Shown here piece after piece: positions 63,817-64,000 of a stretch of 64,000 nucleotides of DNA; positions within the stretch are counted from its first letter, which is position 1; each line of letters opens with the position of its first letter. Source of the DNA: G963665215 sp963665215. GTDB lineage: Bacteria; Chloroflexota; Dehalococcoidia; Lucifugimonadales; CAUZJF01. The stretch covers positions 62,001 through 126,000 of the forward strand of contig CAXXWW010000008.1 in NCBI GenBank assembly GCA_963665215.2. The letters are read 5' to 3'. Made by a program: the position numbers and the translations under genes. The notes below the pieces were generated by a model. It did not search any database, was not told where the DNA came from, and saw only the letters and a program-made list of their open reading frames with translations.

Positions 63817-64000
63817 CCCGAATCCACCGAAGGAGGGCGTCGGGTTAGCGTCCTGAGGCGGCAAGAAGGTGCTCCTGTGCTTCTGGGATAATGGTTTTGT
63901 AGCAAAAAAACGGCCCCGGAAAAGGAGCACCCAGTAGATGCTGCCACGCAACCACCCCGACCGGATCCAAATCACCTTCGACGACCGCCGCTTGGTGGCC
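63817..64000 (+). mobile_element. IS1380-family insertion sequence, copy D (partial, runs off the window)
   Basis: Begins CCCGAATCCACCGAAGGAGG, the transposase-start end of the element, in the opposite orientation to copies A-C. The flank TAAA precedes it. The rest lies beyond the window. Confidence 0.9.
63938..64000 (+). CDS. IS1380-family transposase, N-terminal part (copy D)
   Basis: ATG 63938 opens MLPRNHPDRIQITFDDRRLV, identical to copies A-C, and the window ends after 21 codons. Integrity cannot be judged. Confidence 0.9.
   Translation, partial: MLPRNHPDRIQITFDDRRLVA

Overview
The window looks like part of a GC-rich bacterial chromosome, most plausibly from a Chloroflexota lineage near Dehalococcoidia/SAR202. 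That is an inference. It rests on an F420-dependent NADP reductase, a threonyl-tRNA synthetase without the N-terminal TGS domain, a caa3-type cytochrome oxidase operon, a large Ig-like/Calx-beta/fibronectin protein, and a tRNA gene that does not encode its CCA end. No rRNA is present to settle it.

Layout. 0-5.4 kb: F420 reductase, a small unknown protein, an EF-G-like GTPase with a clear promoter, an O-methyltransferase and an NHL-repeat propeller. 5.8-13 kb: the translation cluster thrS - infC - rpmI - rplT, pushed apart by an IS256-family copy, a dead transposase relic and an IS1380-family copy that splits a membrane-protein gene. infC appears to start at a rare AUA codon. 13-21.3 kb: a minus-strand respiratory operon, ctaA-ctaB-coxB-coxA-coxC-coxD-ctaG-(small membrane protein)-SCO1, with a very good promoter before ctaA. 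It encodes a caa3 oxidase with its heme A synthesis and copper-insertion factors. tRNA-Lys(CTT) follows. 22-32 kb: accessory DNA with an IS1595-family element carrying three small extra ORFs, a beheaded sialidase-like gene, a beheaded SDR gene, a MITE-like palindrome, and a kinase gene split by IS256 next to an intact class-III aminotransferase. 32-39.6 kb: two hydrolases, a hypoxanthine phosphoribosyltransferase fused to a PD-(D/E)XK-like domain, a small membrane protein and a GH15 glycosidase followed by a relic of a debranching enzyme. 39.9-47.5 kb: a second type of IS1380 transposase, RecQ helicase, a lone start-less cas2 with a 7-repeat type I-E CRISPR array, and a CHASE histidine kinase with its response regulator. 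47.5-64 kb: a giant surface protein truncated at its start by IS1380 and cut internally by IS256, a truncated LRR lipoprotein, and a landing strip of IS1380, IS3, IS1182 and IS1380 insertions in dead genes.

Insertion sequences make up about 17 kb, roughly a quarter of the window. Several insertions can be undone on paper from their target-site duplications (TSDs), which restores open reading frames: IS256 8 bp, IS1380 4 bp, IS1595 8 bp, IS1182 6 bp. Two of the four IS256 copies have no TSD, which points to rearrangement between copies or to an assembly join. The near-identity of the IS256 copies suggests a recent burst.

The items I find most worth following are the HPRT-nuclease-like fusion, the AUA start of infC, the cargo-carrying IS1595 element, the orphan cas2/CRISPR locus behind recQ, and the kinase/aminotransferase pair broken by IS256.
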